Below are positions 1-7,915 of a DNA stretch of 64,000 bases, piece by piece (position 1 is the first letter of the stretch; the number at the start of each line of letters is the position of its first letter). The notes beneath the pieces are model-generated. The model was not told the origin of the DNA. It did no database searches and worked only from the letters and a program-made list of their open reading frames with translations. Both the position numbers and the translations under genes were made by a program. This DNA is from an uncultured Chitinophaga sp. (GTDB lineage: Bacteria; Bacteroidota; Bacteroidia; Chitinophagales; Chitinophagaceae), in assembly GCF_946479755.1 (NCBI RefSeq), contig NZ_CAMLHC010000009.1, positions 1-64,000 on the forward strand, written 5' to 3'.

Positions 1-186
1 ATTTATATATTATTTTAATAAAATTATTTAGTAAATTGATATGGTAAAAGCTGTCCAAAAACCCTATGGAGGTACATCTGATGCCTTTCCCGGGCATGCA
101 AATAAATATAAATTATCATCAATACAGTTATAAGAAAAAATGATAAAATTTATTTGCTTAAAATTCAGCAATTAAAATTTTTAAAT

Positions 187-194
187 TAACTTTG
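187..194 (+). promoter_or_regulatory. Bacteroidota -7 element for the HU gene
   Basis: TAACTTTG matches the Bacteroidota primary sigma factor -7 consensus TAnnTTTG exactly. It lies 28 bases before the HU start codon, which would give a short leader of about 20 nt. I see no convincing -33 TTTG at the usual distance, so the call rests on one element. The rest of bases 1-221 is AT-rich and I see no gene in it. Confidence 0.45.
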
Positions 195-221
195 AGAGTA
201 AAGTAATCCTCTCGCTTTCAT

Positions 222-509
222 ATGAGAAAAGCTGATTTAATAAACAACATTGCTGAAAAAACCGGCATCCCCAAAGTAGATGTTCTAGTCACACTGGAGG
301 CTATGTTTAAAGAGGTGAAAGAAGCCCTGGCCAATGGTGAGCACATTTACATCCGTGGGTTTGGTAGTTTTATCACAAAGAAACGGGCCGCCAAGATTGG
401 CCGCAACATCAAGAAGAACGTAGCTGTGGAGATCCCGGAGCACTTTATTCCGGCATTCAAACCTTCGAAAGAATTTGTTGCTGAGGTAAAGAAGCTCAAA
501 AGTTCTTAA
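222..509 (+). CDS. HU/IHF-family DNA-binding protein
   Basis: A 95-residue histone-like protein that bends and compacts DNA as a dimer. The sequence starts MRKADLINNIAEKTGI, as in HU/IHF N-terminal helices, and carries the beta-arm region IRGFGSFITKKRAAKIGRN (about residues 45-63), where family members have a GFGxF core and the basic DNA-clamping arm. The arm lacks the usual RNPxT tip and reads GRNIKKN instead. Length is typical (90-100 aa). It begins a same-strand run with a TPR protein, a tiny basic protein and RNase G, all expression-related. It could be either the HU or the IHF subtype. Confidence 0.93.
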   Translation: MRKADLINNIAEKTGIPKVDVLVTLEAMFKEVKEALANGEHIYIRGFGSFITKKRAAKIGRNIKKNVAVEIPEHFIPAFKPSKEFVAEVKKLKSS

Positions 510-532
510 TTTCGCAGCCTAATCTTTAGGCG

Positions 533-1375
533 ATGCGAAAGTCACAAGTTCTCCTGGTTGGTGCAGCTGTAGCACTATTGGTGGTTTTATATGCTTTTGG
601 CCGTACTGTACCCCGGTCAGAGAAGCAAGCTATGTCAACTGCTGCTCCTTCGCAGGGCGGTCAGGGTGTAGAGCCTATTGCCTTTTCCGAACTACTGGAA
701 ACGGCGAAAGGGAAAATTCCTGCTGAAAAATTATTATTGATCAATACGATTGAGACCAACGTTGTACGCGGGGACGTGAAAGCCCAGCAGATAGCTGCGT
801 ACAAACAGTTGTATAATACATGGGACAGCCTCAACCAGCTGCCTGTGGCGGCCCATTATCTCGGAGAAGCCGCCAAGTTGGAAAATTCCGAAAAAAGCCT
901 CACCTTTGCAGCCAATTTGTTTCTGGCTCACCTGCAACACGCTCAGGATCCACGAATTGCAAAATGGGAAGCCGAACAGGCTATCAGCCTGTTTGACCAG
1001 GCGATTCAGCTGAATCCGGCCAACGACACCCTGAAGATATCACAGGCCATGGTGTATATGAACACCGGCGAACCGATGACAGGGGTTTCCAAATTAAGGG
1101 AAGTCGTAGCCAAAAATCCTGATAATATCGACGCACAGGTTACTTTAGCGAACCTGGCCATTACATCAGGCCAGTATGATAAAGCTATCGAAAGACTGGA
1201 AGGCGTGATGCAGAAACATCCGGACAATGCCAAAGTACTCTTTGTACTGGCAGAATCCTACAGAAGCAAAGGGGACAAGCAGAAAGCGATTGCGCTGTTT
1301 GAGAAAAGCAAACAGGCTATGACCGATCCGGAGCTGAAGAAAGAAGTAGACAGCTATATTAAGAGCATTCAATAA
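533..1375 (+). CDS. TPR-repeat protein with N-terminal membrane anchor
   Basis: 280 residues. Residues 5-22 form one hydrophobic segment after a short basic start, so it is probably a signal anchor with the rest in the periplasm. A low-complexity Ser/Gln/Gly linker follows. From about residue 100 to the end there are tetratricopeptide repeats, seen as AIQLNPANDTLKISQAMVY, PDNIDAQVTLANLAITSGQY and HPDNAKVLFVLAESYRSKGD. TPRs are protein-binding scaffolds, so a precise function cannot be given. It starts 23 bases after the HU stop and is probably cotranscribed with it. Confidence 0.85.
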   Translation: MRKSQVLLVGAAVALLVVLYAFGRTVPRSEKQAMSTAAPSQGGQGVEPIAFSELLETAKGKIPAEKLLLINTIETNVVRGDVKAQQIAAYKQLYNTWDSLNQLPVAAHYLGEAAKLENSEKSLTFAANLFLAHLQHAQDPRIAKWEAEQAISLFDQAIQLNPANDTLKISQAMVYMNTGEPMTGVSKLREVVAKNPDNIDAQVTLANLAITSGQYDKAIERLEGVMQKHPDNAKVLFVLAESYRSKGDKQKAIALFEKSKQAMTDPELKKEVDSYIKSIQ

Positions 1376-1413
1376 TATTTTATTTTTTCCATCATTTAAA
1401 AACGTATAAGCGT

Positions 1414-1509
1414 ATGCCTTGCGGTAAGAAAAGAAAAAGACATAAAATTGCCACTCACAAGCGTAAAAAAAGACTGAGAAAGAACCGGCATAAAAGTAAG
1501 AAGAAATAA
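1414..1509 (+). CDS. Tiny basic AURKAIP1/COX24-type protein (bS22-like)
   Basis: A 31-residue ORF starting at ATG 1414, MPCGKKRKRHKIATHKRKK, with only K, R and H residues dominating the rest. It resembles the short AURKAIP1/COX24-domain proteins annotated across Bacteroidota between a TPR protein and RNase G. The same family includes the mycobacterial small-subunit protein bS22, so a ribosomal location is likely but inferred. It lies 38 bases after the TPR gene. The extreme composition, clean start and stop, and conserved neighbourhood argue against a chance ORF. Confidence 0.75.
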   Translation: MPCGKKRKRHKIATHKRKKRLRKNRHKSKKK

Positions 1510-1584
1510 TTACTCCAGTTTCCCGCCATTTATACTAACTAGGTATTACCCGGCGCGGTGGTCGGATAAAAAATTTTCATATAC

Positions 1585-1630
1585 CCTGCATGATTCTGGC
1601 AATTATCTTAAATTGCCTGAGTCATGCAGG
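1585..1630 (+). other. Two-step hairpin in the RNase G leader / intergenic region
   Basis: Outer arms of 9 bp (1585-1593 with 1622-1630) and inner arms GGCAAT/ATTGCC (1598-1603 with 1612-1617) form an interrupted stem. TTGTTT follows the right arm. It lies in the 320-base gap between the tiny basic protein and RNase G. It could be a weak terminator for the upstream operon or a structured part of the rng leader. Otherwise I see nothing gene-like in 1510-1829. Confidence 0.45.
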
Positions 1631-1829
1631 TTGTTTCCATAGATCCCGCAACCAGATCCCCGGACATTTGCCTGCAGTGATCGCTGAACCCTTAAGCAAT
1701 CCATCATCACATCGGTGAAGAATATGCTAACTTTATAGTGAGCTATTGTTTGGTATGCAGTAAGCTGTTCTTACATAGCTGTGTGCATAGCATAAAAGGT
1801 GTAGTTTTAAAGGTTAAAATTTTGGACGC

Positions 1830-3380
1830 TTGAATAAGGAACTTATTATAAATGCGGCTCCCACAGGGGTGGAAATTGCGTTACTGGAAGATAAAAAGTT
1901 AGTGGAACTGCATCACGAAAGTGGCAATCCTAACTTCGCAGTAGGCGATTTGTACCTGGGCAAAGTGAAAAAGCTGATACCCGGCTTGAATGCTGCATTT
2001 GTGGACGTAGGCTTCGAAAAGGATGCCTTTTTACATTATACGGATCTCAGCCCTTATATCCGTTCCATTCTTAAATTTACTGCAACTGCCATCAGCGATA
2101 AAACCCCTGAAGGATTTGATTTCACTAAGTTTAAAAATGAACCGGAAATAGTTAAGACCGGCAAAATAACCGATGTACTGGGCGGTAAACCCAATATCCT
2201 CGTACAGATCCTGAAAGAACCCATTTCTTCCAAAGGCCCCCGCCTGAGCTGCGAAATTTCTCTTCCCGGAAGATTCATCGTGTTAACTCCCTTTAATGAT
2301 ATTGTTGCGGTTTCCAAAAAAATCCACTCTTCCGAAGAAAGAAAAAGACTGCAGAAAATCGTGGAAGCCATCAAACCGCCGAATTTCGGCGTTATTGTAC
2401 GGACTGCCGCAGAAGGAAAGAAAACAGCTGAACTGCACGAAGATCTGACCACGCTCGTTCAAACCTGGAAAAATATCCAGTCCAACCTGAACAGCGCACA
2501 GGCTCCCCAGAAAATACTGAGCGAGCAAACCAAAACCACCAGTATCCTCCGTGACCTGCTCAACGAAAGCTTCAACCGGATCGTGATCAACGATAAAAAT
2601 ATCTATACGGATACCAAAACATATATCCAGAAGATCGCCCCGGAAAAGCAGGACATCGTTAACTACTACAACAACGGCTCACCCATCTTCGATAACTTCG
2701 GCATCACCCGCCAGGTAAAAGCTTCCTTCGGGAAAACCGTCAACCTCGACAGCGGCGTATACCTCATCATCGAAGCCACGGAAGCCCTGCATGTCATAGA
2801 CGTCAACAGCGGATACAAAAGCTCCAGCAACAACCAGGAACAAAACGCCCTCGCGTCCAACCTGGAAGCTGCAGCCGAAATTGCCCGCCAGCTACGGCTG
2901 CGTGACCTCGGGGGCATTATCATCATCGACTTCATCGATATGAAACTGCCGGAAAACAAAAAGACCGTTTTCGAAGCCATGGAGAAATTCATGGCGCAGG
3001 ACAGAGCAAAACATACCATTCTTCCTATCTCCAAATTCGGGCTGATGCAAATCACCCGTCAGCGTGTGAAACCGGAAATCACTATCTCCGTAGCCGAAGA
3101 CTGCCCCACCTGCCGCGGTACCGGCAAAATAGGCGCCTCCATGCTGATACTGGAAGATATCGAGAAAAACCTGCAATACCTCCTGAACCACCAGCACAAA
3201 GGACTGACCATCCGCGTACACCCGATCCTGCACGCTTATCTGACCAAAGGCTTCCTGACATCCAAACAGTGGAAATGGTATTTCCAATACAAAAAATGGA
3301 TCAAACTGAAGGCAGACTCCAACTATCACCTGACTGAATACCGCTTCTTCGACGCCAATGACGAAGAGATCAAATTATAA
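1830..3380 (+). CDS. rng: Ribonuclease E/G
   Basis: A 516-residue single-strand endoribonuclease, the RNase G/E catalytic half, for rRNA maturation and mRNA decay. An S1 domain lies near residues 35-125 (VDVGFEKDAFLHYTDL). The two catalytic aspartates are in VIDVNSG (about residue 324) and IIIIDFIDM (about 367-370). The Zn-link CPTC (about 425-428) joins protomers into dimers. There is no long C-terminal scaffold, so it is RNase G-like in length. The start is TTG at 1830, giving MNKELIINAAPTGVEIALL, which matches the family N-terminus. No ATG fits better. The long leader contains a hairpin. Confidence 0.95.
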   Translation: MNKELIINAAPTGVEIALLEDKKLVELHHESGNPNFAVGDLYLGKVKKLIPGLNAAFVDVGFEKDAFLHYTDLSPYIRSILKFTATAISDKTPEGFDFTKFKNEPEIVKTGKITDVLGGKPNILVQILKEPISSKGPRLSCEISLPGRFIVLTPFNDIVAVSKKIHSSEERKRLQKIVEAIKPPNFGVIVRTAAEGKKTAELHEDLTTLVQTWKNIQSNLNSAQAPQKILSEQTKTTSILRDLLNESFNRIVINDKNIYTDTKTYIQKIAPEKQDIVNYYNNGSPIFDNFGITRQVKASFGKTVNLDSGVYLIIEATEALHVIDVNSGYKSSSNNQEQNALASNLEAAAEIARQLRLRDLGGIIIIDFIDMKLPENKKTVFEAMEKFMAQDRAKHTILPISKFGLMQITRQRVKPEITISVAEDCPTCRGTGKIGASMLILEDIEKNLQYLLNHQHKGLTIRVHPILHAYLTKGFLTSKQWKWYFQYKKWIKLKADSNYHLTEYRFFDANDEEIKL

Positions 3381-3389
3381 GAGAATTTG

Positions 3390-3436
3390 GCTATTTGAAA
3401 ATTTGAAAACTTCCCCTCCTCAAATTTTCAAATAGC
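3390..3436. repeat. 17-bp-arm inverted repeat after rng
   Basis: Arms 3390-3406 and 3420-3436 (GCTATTTGAAAATTTGA and its complement) are perfect, with a 13-base C-rich loop. Further partial copies of the AAATTTG/CAAATTT unit follow to about 3450. It starts 9 bases after the rng stop. The AT-rich stem with no T-run makes it look more like a dispersed Bacteroidota intergenic repeat than a classic terminator, though it could stop or protect the rng transcript. Confidence 0.7.
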
Positions 3437-3573
3437 TAAATTTCAAATTGTTAAATCCCAAACCCCACTTCAAACTGTATATATTTCATACATTTATGTC
3501 ATCAAACAGTACTAATCCCATACTGTTGATTGTCATGTTTGTTCTTGTTTCTTAATCACATCCATTACACTTT

Positions 3574-5295
3574 ATGAAGGTACATTTTTACACTACCCTC
3601 TCTTTATTGGCCCTCATTATCTTTGCTGCCTGCCAGCAAAACGGAGGCTTTCGAAAAAGGCTGAAAATCAGAGATACTACACATTACACTAAAGAGGCGT
3701 ATATTGAAGAGTCGCTGGACAGTAACCTGCTCAACAAATTCCTGACAACGAACACCAATTTTGACCAGTACGATGAATACATCCGGAACTTCTACCAGAA
3801 GCGGGGGTATCACTATGCCTGGATCAACAAGGATTCATTGACAGAACAGGCGGCCAACTTCATCAACATGATGAAAAACGACGCTTCCTATGGTATCAAA
3901 GACAGCAGTCTCATCAACCCTGAGCTGCAACAGCTCACGGATACCCTGCTACTCAGCGACGCAGGGCTCCGCATCGCCGATACGGCCCGCCCGCGCCTCG
4001 AAATGCTGCTCACCGCCCAGTTCTTTGCCTATGGCAACAAGGTATGGGGTGGCCTGACAGCCGATTCGGCCAAAGACCTCGAATGGTTCATCCCCCGCAA
4101 GAAAATCGACATGGAGAGCCTGCTGGACTCCGTGGTCCGCAAGAAATCCAACGCTTTTGAAGAAGATGAACCGGTGAACCGCCAGTATAAACTGCTGCGC
4201 AGTGAGCTGAAAAAGCTGGCTAACCTGGAAGCCTCAACGAAATGGGATTCTGTTCGCCTGGCAGCAAAGGCTACCTTCAAAAAAGGAGATTCCTCCGCGG
4301 TGATCATCGCTGTAAAAAATAAACTGGCAGCACTGGGCGACCTCGCTGTCAACGACAGCAGCGGCCGTTTTACCCCGGAGCTGGACAGCGCCGTTCGCAC
4401 TTACCAGGCCCGGATGGGACAGAAAGTGGACGGTATCATCAAACAAACGACGGCAGATGCGCTCAATGTGCCTTTGCAGCAACGCATCCGCCAGATACTG
4501 GTGAACATGGAGCGCTCCCGCTGGGTACCGCTGGAACCCACCACGGACTATATCCTGGTGAACGTCCCTGCGTTTACCATGTATGTATATGACAAAGGAA
4601 AGCTGGACTGGAGCTGTAACGTAGTGGTAGGTAAGCCCGGCGCCAATACCGTGGTGTTCTCCAAAGACCTGCGTTATATCGTGTTCAGCCCCTATTGGAA
4701 CGTACCTCCGGGCATCCTGGCCAAAGAGGTATTGCCCGGTCTTAAACGTAGCGGCAGCGGCTACCTGGCGCGTCAGAACATGGAGATCGTAGGCGCCAGC
4801 GGAAAAGTGATCCCGCCGGGCTCCATCAACTTCAGCAAATATTCCGGCGGTAATTTCCCCTATGTGGTAAGACAACGCCCCGGTGGCAGAAATTCCCTGG
4901 GTAAGGTGAAATTCCTGTTCCCCAATGAGTACAACATCTACCTGCATGATACGCCTGCACGCTATCTTTTCGGGGAAAACAAACGTTCTTTCAGCCATGG
5001 CTGTATCCGGGTGGCAGAGCCTAAACATCTGGCAGAATGGTTGCTGAGAGCTGATTCCGCGTGGACAGAAAAGAAGATCGACGAGGCCATGAACGCCGGT
5101 AAAGAAAAGTATGCAACGGTGAAAGATAAAGTGCCGGTGTTCATTGTGTACTTCACCGCTTTCGTAGACAGCAAAGGAAAGCTGAATTTCCGGGACGATG
5201 TGTACGGCCACGATGCAAGACTGGCGGCCACTTTGTTCGGCAGTAACGAGCCGAAGCCGGTAAAGGCCCCGGCAGACAGCGCCGAAAAATATTAA
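3574..5295 (+). CDS. L,D-transpeptidase lipoprotein (YcbB/LdtD-like)
   Basis: 573 residues. The N-terminus is a lipoprotein signal with lipobox-like FAAC, Cys about residue 20, so it is probably outer-membrane anchored. A scaffold region is followed by a peptidoglycan-binding segment (about 250-295, LDSAVRTYQARMGQKVDGII). The YkuD domain (about 325-500) carries the catalytic SHGCIRV, with Cys near 477. These enzymes form 3-3 crosslinks in peptidoglycan or attach proteins to it. The order (scaffold, PG-binding, YkuD) and length match the large YcbB type, not the small YbiS type. It ends at a strong terminator shared with the convergent ridA. Confidence 0.92.
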   Translation: MKVHFYTTLSLLALIIFAACQQNGGFRKRLKIRDTTHYTKEAYIEESLDSNLLNKFLTTNTNFDQYDEYIRNFYQKRGYHYAWINKDSLTEQAANFINMMKNDASYGIKDSSLINPELQQLTDTLLLSDAGLRIADTARPRLEMLLTAQFFAYGNKVWGGLTADSAKDLEWFIPRKKIDMESLLDSVVRKKSNAFEEDEPVNRQYKLLRSELKKLANLEASTKWDSVRLAAKATFKKGDSSAVIIAVKNKLAALGDLAVNDSSGRFTPELDSAVRTYQARMGQKVDGIIKQTTADALNVPLQQRIRQILVNMERSRWVPLEPTTDYILVNVPAFTMYVYDKGKLDWSCNVVVGKPGANTVVFSKDLRYIVFSPYWNVPPGILAKEVLPGLKRSGSGYLARQNMEIVGASGKVIPPGSINFSKYSGGNFPYVVRQRPGGRNSLGKVKFLFPNEYNIYLHDTPARYLFGENKRSFSHGCIRVAEPKHLAEWLLRADSAWTEKKIDEAMNAGKEKYATVKDKVPVFIVYFTAFVDSKGKLNFRDDVYGHDARLAATLFGSNEPKPVKAPADSAEKY

Positions 5296-5298
5296 CAA

Positions 5299-5330
5299 AA
5301 AAAAGAGATGTCCGCGGACATCTCTTTTTT
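5299..5330. terminator. Bidirectional terminator
   Basis: A perfect 16-bp-arm palindrome centred at 5314/5315 with A-run and T-run flanks on both sides. It sits between the convergent L,D-transpeptidase and ridA genes, so it can end transcripts from both. Confidence 0.9.
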
Positions 5331-5348
5331 TTCATCCATGGATGATGG

Positions 5349-5729
5349 TTAGCTATGCGCTATCACAGATATTTCCACATTCACGCCTTTAGGTAAGGCA
5401 GCCACCTGCACGGTTTCGCGGGCAGGGTAATTGCCGGTGAAATAACTGCCATACGCTTCATTTACTTTCGGGAAATCATTCATGTCGGTCAGGAAGATGG
5501 TCGTTTTTACGATGTTGTCGAACGTAAGACCGGCTTCTTTCAGTACCGCCTGCAGGTTTTTCATGACCATATGGGCTTCATCCGAAATGCCTGACTTTAC
5601 CAGTTCACCGGTGGCAGGGTCCACCGGGATCTGACCGGACACATAAAGGATATTACCAGCTTTTACAGCCTGGTTGTATGGCCCGATAGGAGCGGGCGCC
5701 TGATTGGTATTGATAATTTGCTTTTCCAT
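5349..5729 (-). CDS. ridA: RidA family enamine/imine deaminase
   Basis: 126 residues, the normal length for the YjgF/YER057c/UK114 family. RidA proteins hydrolyse reactive 2-aminoacrylate and related imines released by PLP enzymes. Visible family features are APIGPYNQAVKAGNILYVSGQIP near the N-terminus, TTIFLTDMNDFPKVNEAYGSYF in the middle and ARETVQVAALPKGVNVEI at the end, including the conserved active-site Arg. It is a single cytoplasmic domain. It is convergent with the L,D-transpeptidase and divergent from the 5841 gene, so it is probably monocistronic. Confidence 0.96.
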   Translation of the reverse strand: MEKQIINTNQAPAPIGPYNQAVKAGNILYVSGQIPVDPATGELVKSGISDEAHMVMKNLQAVLKEAGLTFDNIVKTTIFLTDMNDFPKVNEAYGSYFTGNYPARETVQVAALPKGVNVEISVIAHS

Positions 5730-5818
5730 ATAACGAAAATAAAAAAATAAGTGGTGCGGAGGGCAGCAGTGGCCCGGCAGGCGGCCGGTTTAACAGGAAG
5801 ATAAAGGGATTTTTTTCT

Positions 5819-5826
5819 TAGGTTTG
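5819..5826 (+). promoter_or_regulatory. -7 element for the HCDH-like/tsaB operon
   Basis: TAGGTTTG, an exact TAnnTTTG match followed by C, lies 15 bases before the ATG at 5841. It would give a leader of fewer than ten bases. No clear -33 element is visible. Confidence 0.45.
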
Positions 5827-5840
5827 CCGAAATTTAACGC

Positions 5841-6503
5841 ATGAATATCCTCGTAATAGCAGATGCGCAGCGGTATGATGAATTACAGCAAAGAGATTTT
5901 TCCCGGCATGAGGTACAATGGAAGACCAGTCTGGAAGAGGTGCTGTCTGTGAAAGCGTTTGACCTGGTGATAGATCTTATTTTCGATGACCGGCCTGACC
6001 ATGCGGCGGTATACGCCCGTAATCCGGGGGTGCCGGTGCTGGCAGGGATGGTAAAAACATCTTTGTCTGATCTGATGAACCATTATGCTTTTGAGCAGGG
6101 GTTCAACATCATGGGCTGCAATTTTCTGCCGGGGTTTATCAGTCTGCCGTTGCTTGAAGTGACGCTGATGGATGACGGGCAGCAGGAAGTGCTGGCAGAC
6201 ATCATGTACCAGCTCAACTGGGAATACACGCTGGTAGCGGATGCTACGGGGATGGTGACGCCACGGGTGGTCTGCATGATCATCAATGAAGCTTACCTGA
6301 CAGCACAGGAGGGGACCGCTTCCCGTGCAGACATAGATACGTCTATGAAGTTGGGCACCAACTATCCGTTCGGGCCTTTCGAATGGTGCGAGCGTATAGG
6401 CGTGAAACATGTGTATGAAGTACTGAAAGCAGTGCATGATGCTACCGGTGATGACCGTTACGAGGTAGCCGCATTATTACAAACAGAATACGAGGCGATA
6501 TAA
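5841..6503 (+). CDS. 3-hydroxyacyl-CoA dehydrogenase C-terminal-domain protein
   Basis: 220 residues. About residues 130-215 match the helical C-terminal domain of 3-hydroxyacyl-CoA dehydrogenases (GMVTPRVVCMIINEAY, then NYPFGPFEWCERIGVKHVYEVL). The N-terminal half is Rossmann-like in pattern but short. It begins MNILVIADAQRYDEL, with no GxGxxG nucleotide-binding loop, so normal NAD-dependent activity is doubtful. Its stop is two bases before the tsaB start, so the two are cotranscribed. A metabolic role or a moonlighting structural role is possible. I do not assign a reaction. Confidence 0.75.
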   Translation: MNILVIADAQRYDELQQRDFSRHEVQWKTSLEEVLSVKAFDLVIDLIFDDRPDHAAVYARNPGVPVLAGMVKTSLSDLMNHYAFEQGFNIMGCNFLPGFISLPLLEVTLMDDGQQEVLADIMYQLNWEYTLVADATGMVTPRVVCMIINEAYLTAQEGTASRADIDTSMKLGTNYPFGPFEWCERIGVKHVYEVLKAVHDATGDDRYEVAALLQTEYEAI

Positions 6504-6505
6504 CA

Positions 6506-7183
6506 ATGGCATTAATACTGAGCATAGATACAGCCACCACTACGGGTTCGGTGAGCCTGGCCCGCGACGGGAAAGCGTTACAGACACTTGTGAATGAGCA
6601 GCAGCAGGATCATGCCGCTGCGATGGTGTTGTATGTGCAGCAGGTGCTGCGTGAGCAGGGGGTAACGGCGGCCGATCTGGACGCCGTGGCTGTTAGTGCC
6701 GGGCCGGGGTCTTACACCGGTTTACGTGTAGGCGTGGCTACTGCCAAAGGGCTGTGTTATGCCTGGAATAAGCCGCTGCTGGCCGTTCCCACGCTGCAGA
6801 TGATGGCGCAGGGCGCCAGGGCGGTCATACAGGACGAAAACGCCTGGTATTGCCCTATGCTGGACGCCCGCCGGCAGGAAGTATTTACCGCTATTTATGA
6901 TGCCTCGCTGCAACCGGTGATGGAGCCGCAGGCCCTCATCCTGGAGCCAACGTCGCTGGACGCGTGGCTGGCGCAAAAGAAATTATATTTTTTCGGCAAT
7001 GGTAGCCCGAAATGGGCCACCATGCTGCCTTCTATCGATAATGCCGTTTTTGTTCCCTATGACATGAGCGCCGCGGACATGGCTCCGCTGGCGGAACAGT
7101 TATTCCATCAAAAATCCTTTGCTGACCTCGCTTATTTCAGCCCTTTTTACCTCAAAGGCTTTTATTTCCCCCAAAAATCCTAA
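6506..7183 (+). CDS. tsaB: tRNA t6A biosynthesis protein TsaB
   Basis: 225 residues, the usual length for TsaB. It is the non-catalytic partner of TsaD in making N6-threonylcarbamoyladenosine on ANN-decoding tRNAs. The ASKHA-fold start MALILSIDTATTTGSVSLA and the conserved SAGPGSYTGLRVGVATAKGL (about residues 64-83) are diagnostic. QDHAAAM occupies the place of the family's H-S motif. The start ATG follows the upstream stop by two bases, indicating translational coupling. tsaD and tsaE are not in the window. Confidence 0.95.
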   Translation: MALILSIDTATTTGSVSLARDGKALQTLVNEQQQDHAAAMVLYVQQVLREQGVTAADLDAVAVSAGPGSYTGLRVGVATAKGLCYAWNKPLLAVPTLQMMAQGARAVIQDENAWYCPMLDARRQEVFTAIYDASLQPVMEPQALILEPTSLDAWLAQKKLYFFGNGSPKWATMLPSIDNAVFVPYDMSAADMAPLAEQLFHQKSFADLAYFSPFYLKGFYFPQKS

Positions 7184-7296
7184 CACGTTCGTTTTATTTG
7201 TCATGCAACTGTCAAATTACATCTAATTTGCACATATCCTCGGGTTATATATGATAAAATAAGGTATAGAAATTTTTTTTATTGTGACAGATATTA

Positions 7297-7304
7297 TATT
7301 TTTG
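7297..7304 (+). promoter_or_regulatory. -7 element for the ArsR-type regulator
   Basis: TATTTTTG matches TAnnTTTG and lies about 94 bases before ATG 7398. The surrounding AT-richness makes chance matches likelier here. Confidence 0.35.
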
Positions 7305-7397
7305 TATAAATCGATAACCGCATTTGTTGTCTAACTGTTTTGCGATTACTGTCCGTTGATCCCTTTCATTTCATCATTTTTTAAAAACTATTATGCG

Positions 7398-7757
7398 ATG
7401 GAAAAAACATTATTAACTACCTCTTCTAATACTCTTATTATTTCTAGAGGTAACAATGAAAAAGACCAGATCAAATTGGATTACATTGCCGTTAAAAAGG
7501 CCGCTATGGTTTTGCGTGCTATCAACCATAAGTTGCGCCAGCAGATGATAAAGCTGCTGGAGGACCATAAGAAAATGACTGTGACAGAGATATATGTAAA
7601 ATTGCGTTTGGAACAATCGGTAGCATCGCAGCATCTGGCCATATTAAGACGGGCTGGTATTGTAATTACAGAAAGAGATGGTAAGTTTATCCACTACACC
7701 ATCAACAAGCAGCGTATTGCTGAGGTGGCAAAATTTGTGGAAGAACTGGTTGGTTAA
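7398..7757 (+). CDS. ArsR-like winged-helix transcriptional regulator
   Basis: I choose ATG 7398 (119 aa). An upstream in-frame start at 7356 adds 14 unconserved-looking residues. The core reads LRAINHKLRQQMIKLLEDHKKMTVTEIYVKLRLEQSVASQHLAILRRAGIV, an ArsR/SmtB helix-turn-helix, then a wing (ERDGKFIHYTIN). ArsR proteins repress as dimers and respond to metals or thiol oxidation. This protein contains no cysteine at all, so neither the CxC metal site nor the BigR/SqrR persulfide-sensing cysteines exist. The next gene is a persulfide dioxygenase, but a terminator separates them. The signal is unknown. Confidence 0.85.
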   Translation: MEKTLLTTSSNTLIISRGNNEKDQIKLDYIAVKKAAMVLRAINHKLRQQMIKLLEDHKKMTVTEIYVKLRLEQSVASQHLAILRRAGIVITERDGKFIHYTINKQRIAEVAKFVEELVG

Positions 7758-7796
7758 TGCATATTAGCCATTTTTAAATACGGAATTGAATTATTG

Positions 7797-7826
7797 AAAA
7801 AAGTAGCCGCAAGGCTACTTTTTTAT
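7797..7826 (+). terminator. Rho-independent terminator
   Basis: An AAAAAAGTAGCC stem, GCAA loop and GGCTACTTTTTT stem lie 40 bases after the ArsR-type gene. A T-rich tail follows. Confidence 0.9.
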
Positions 7827-7870
7827 TTTAGTATAGATTTTATCCATACGTGCGGGGGGTGATTTATTTG

Positions 7871-7878
7871 TAAATTTG
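7871..7878 (+). promoter_or_regulatory. -7 element for the persulfide dioxygenase gene
   Basis: TAAATTTG is an exact TAnnTTTG match 38 bases before ATG 7916. It is downstream of the preceding terminator, which supports independent transcription. No -33 element is clear. Confidence 0.45.
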
Positions 7879-7915
7879 TGGATTACAAAAACCAATCAAA
7901 TCAAAAAGCCAATCC

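Noticed and set aside
4234..5298. 354-aa open frame on the minus strand opposite the L,D-transpeptidase
   Set aside because: It lies wholly inside a strongly supported gene, is rich in His/Cys/Gln from antisense reading and shows no domain.
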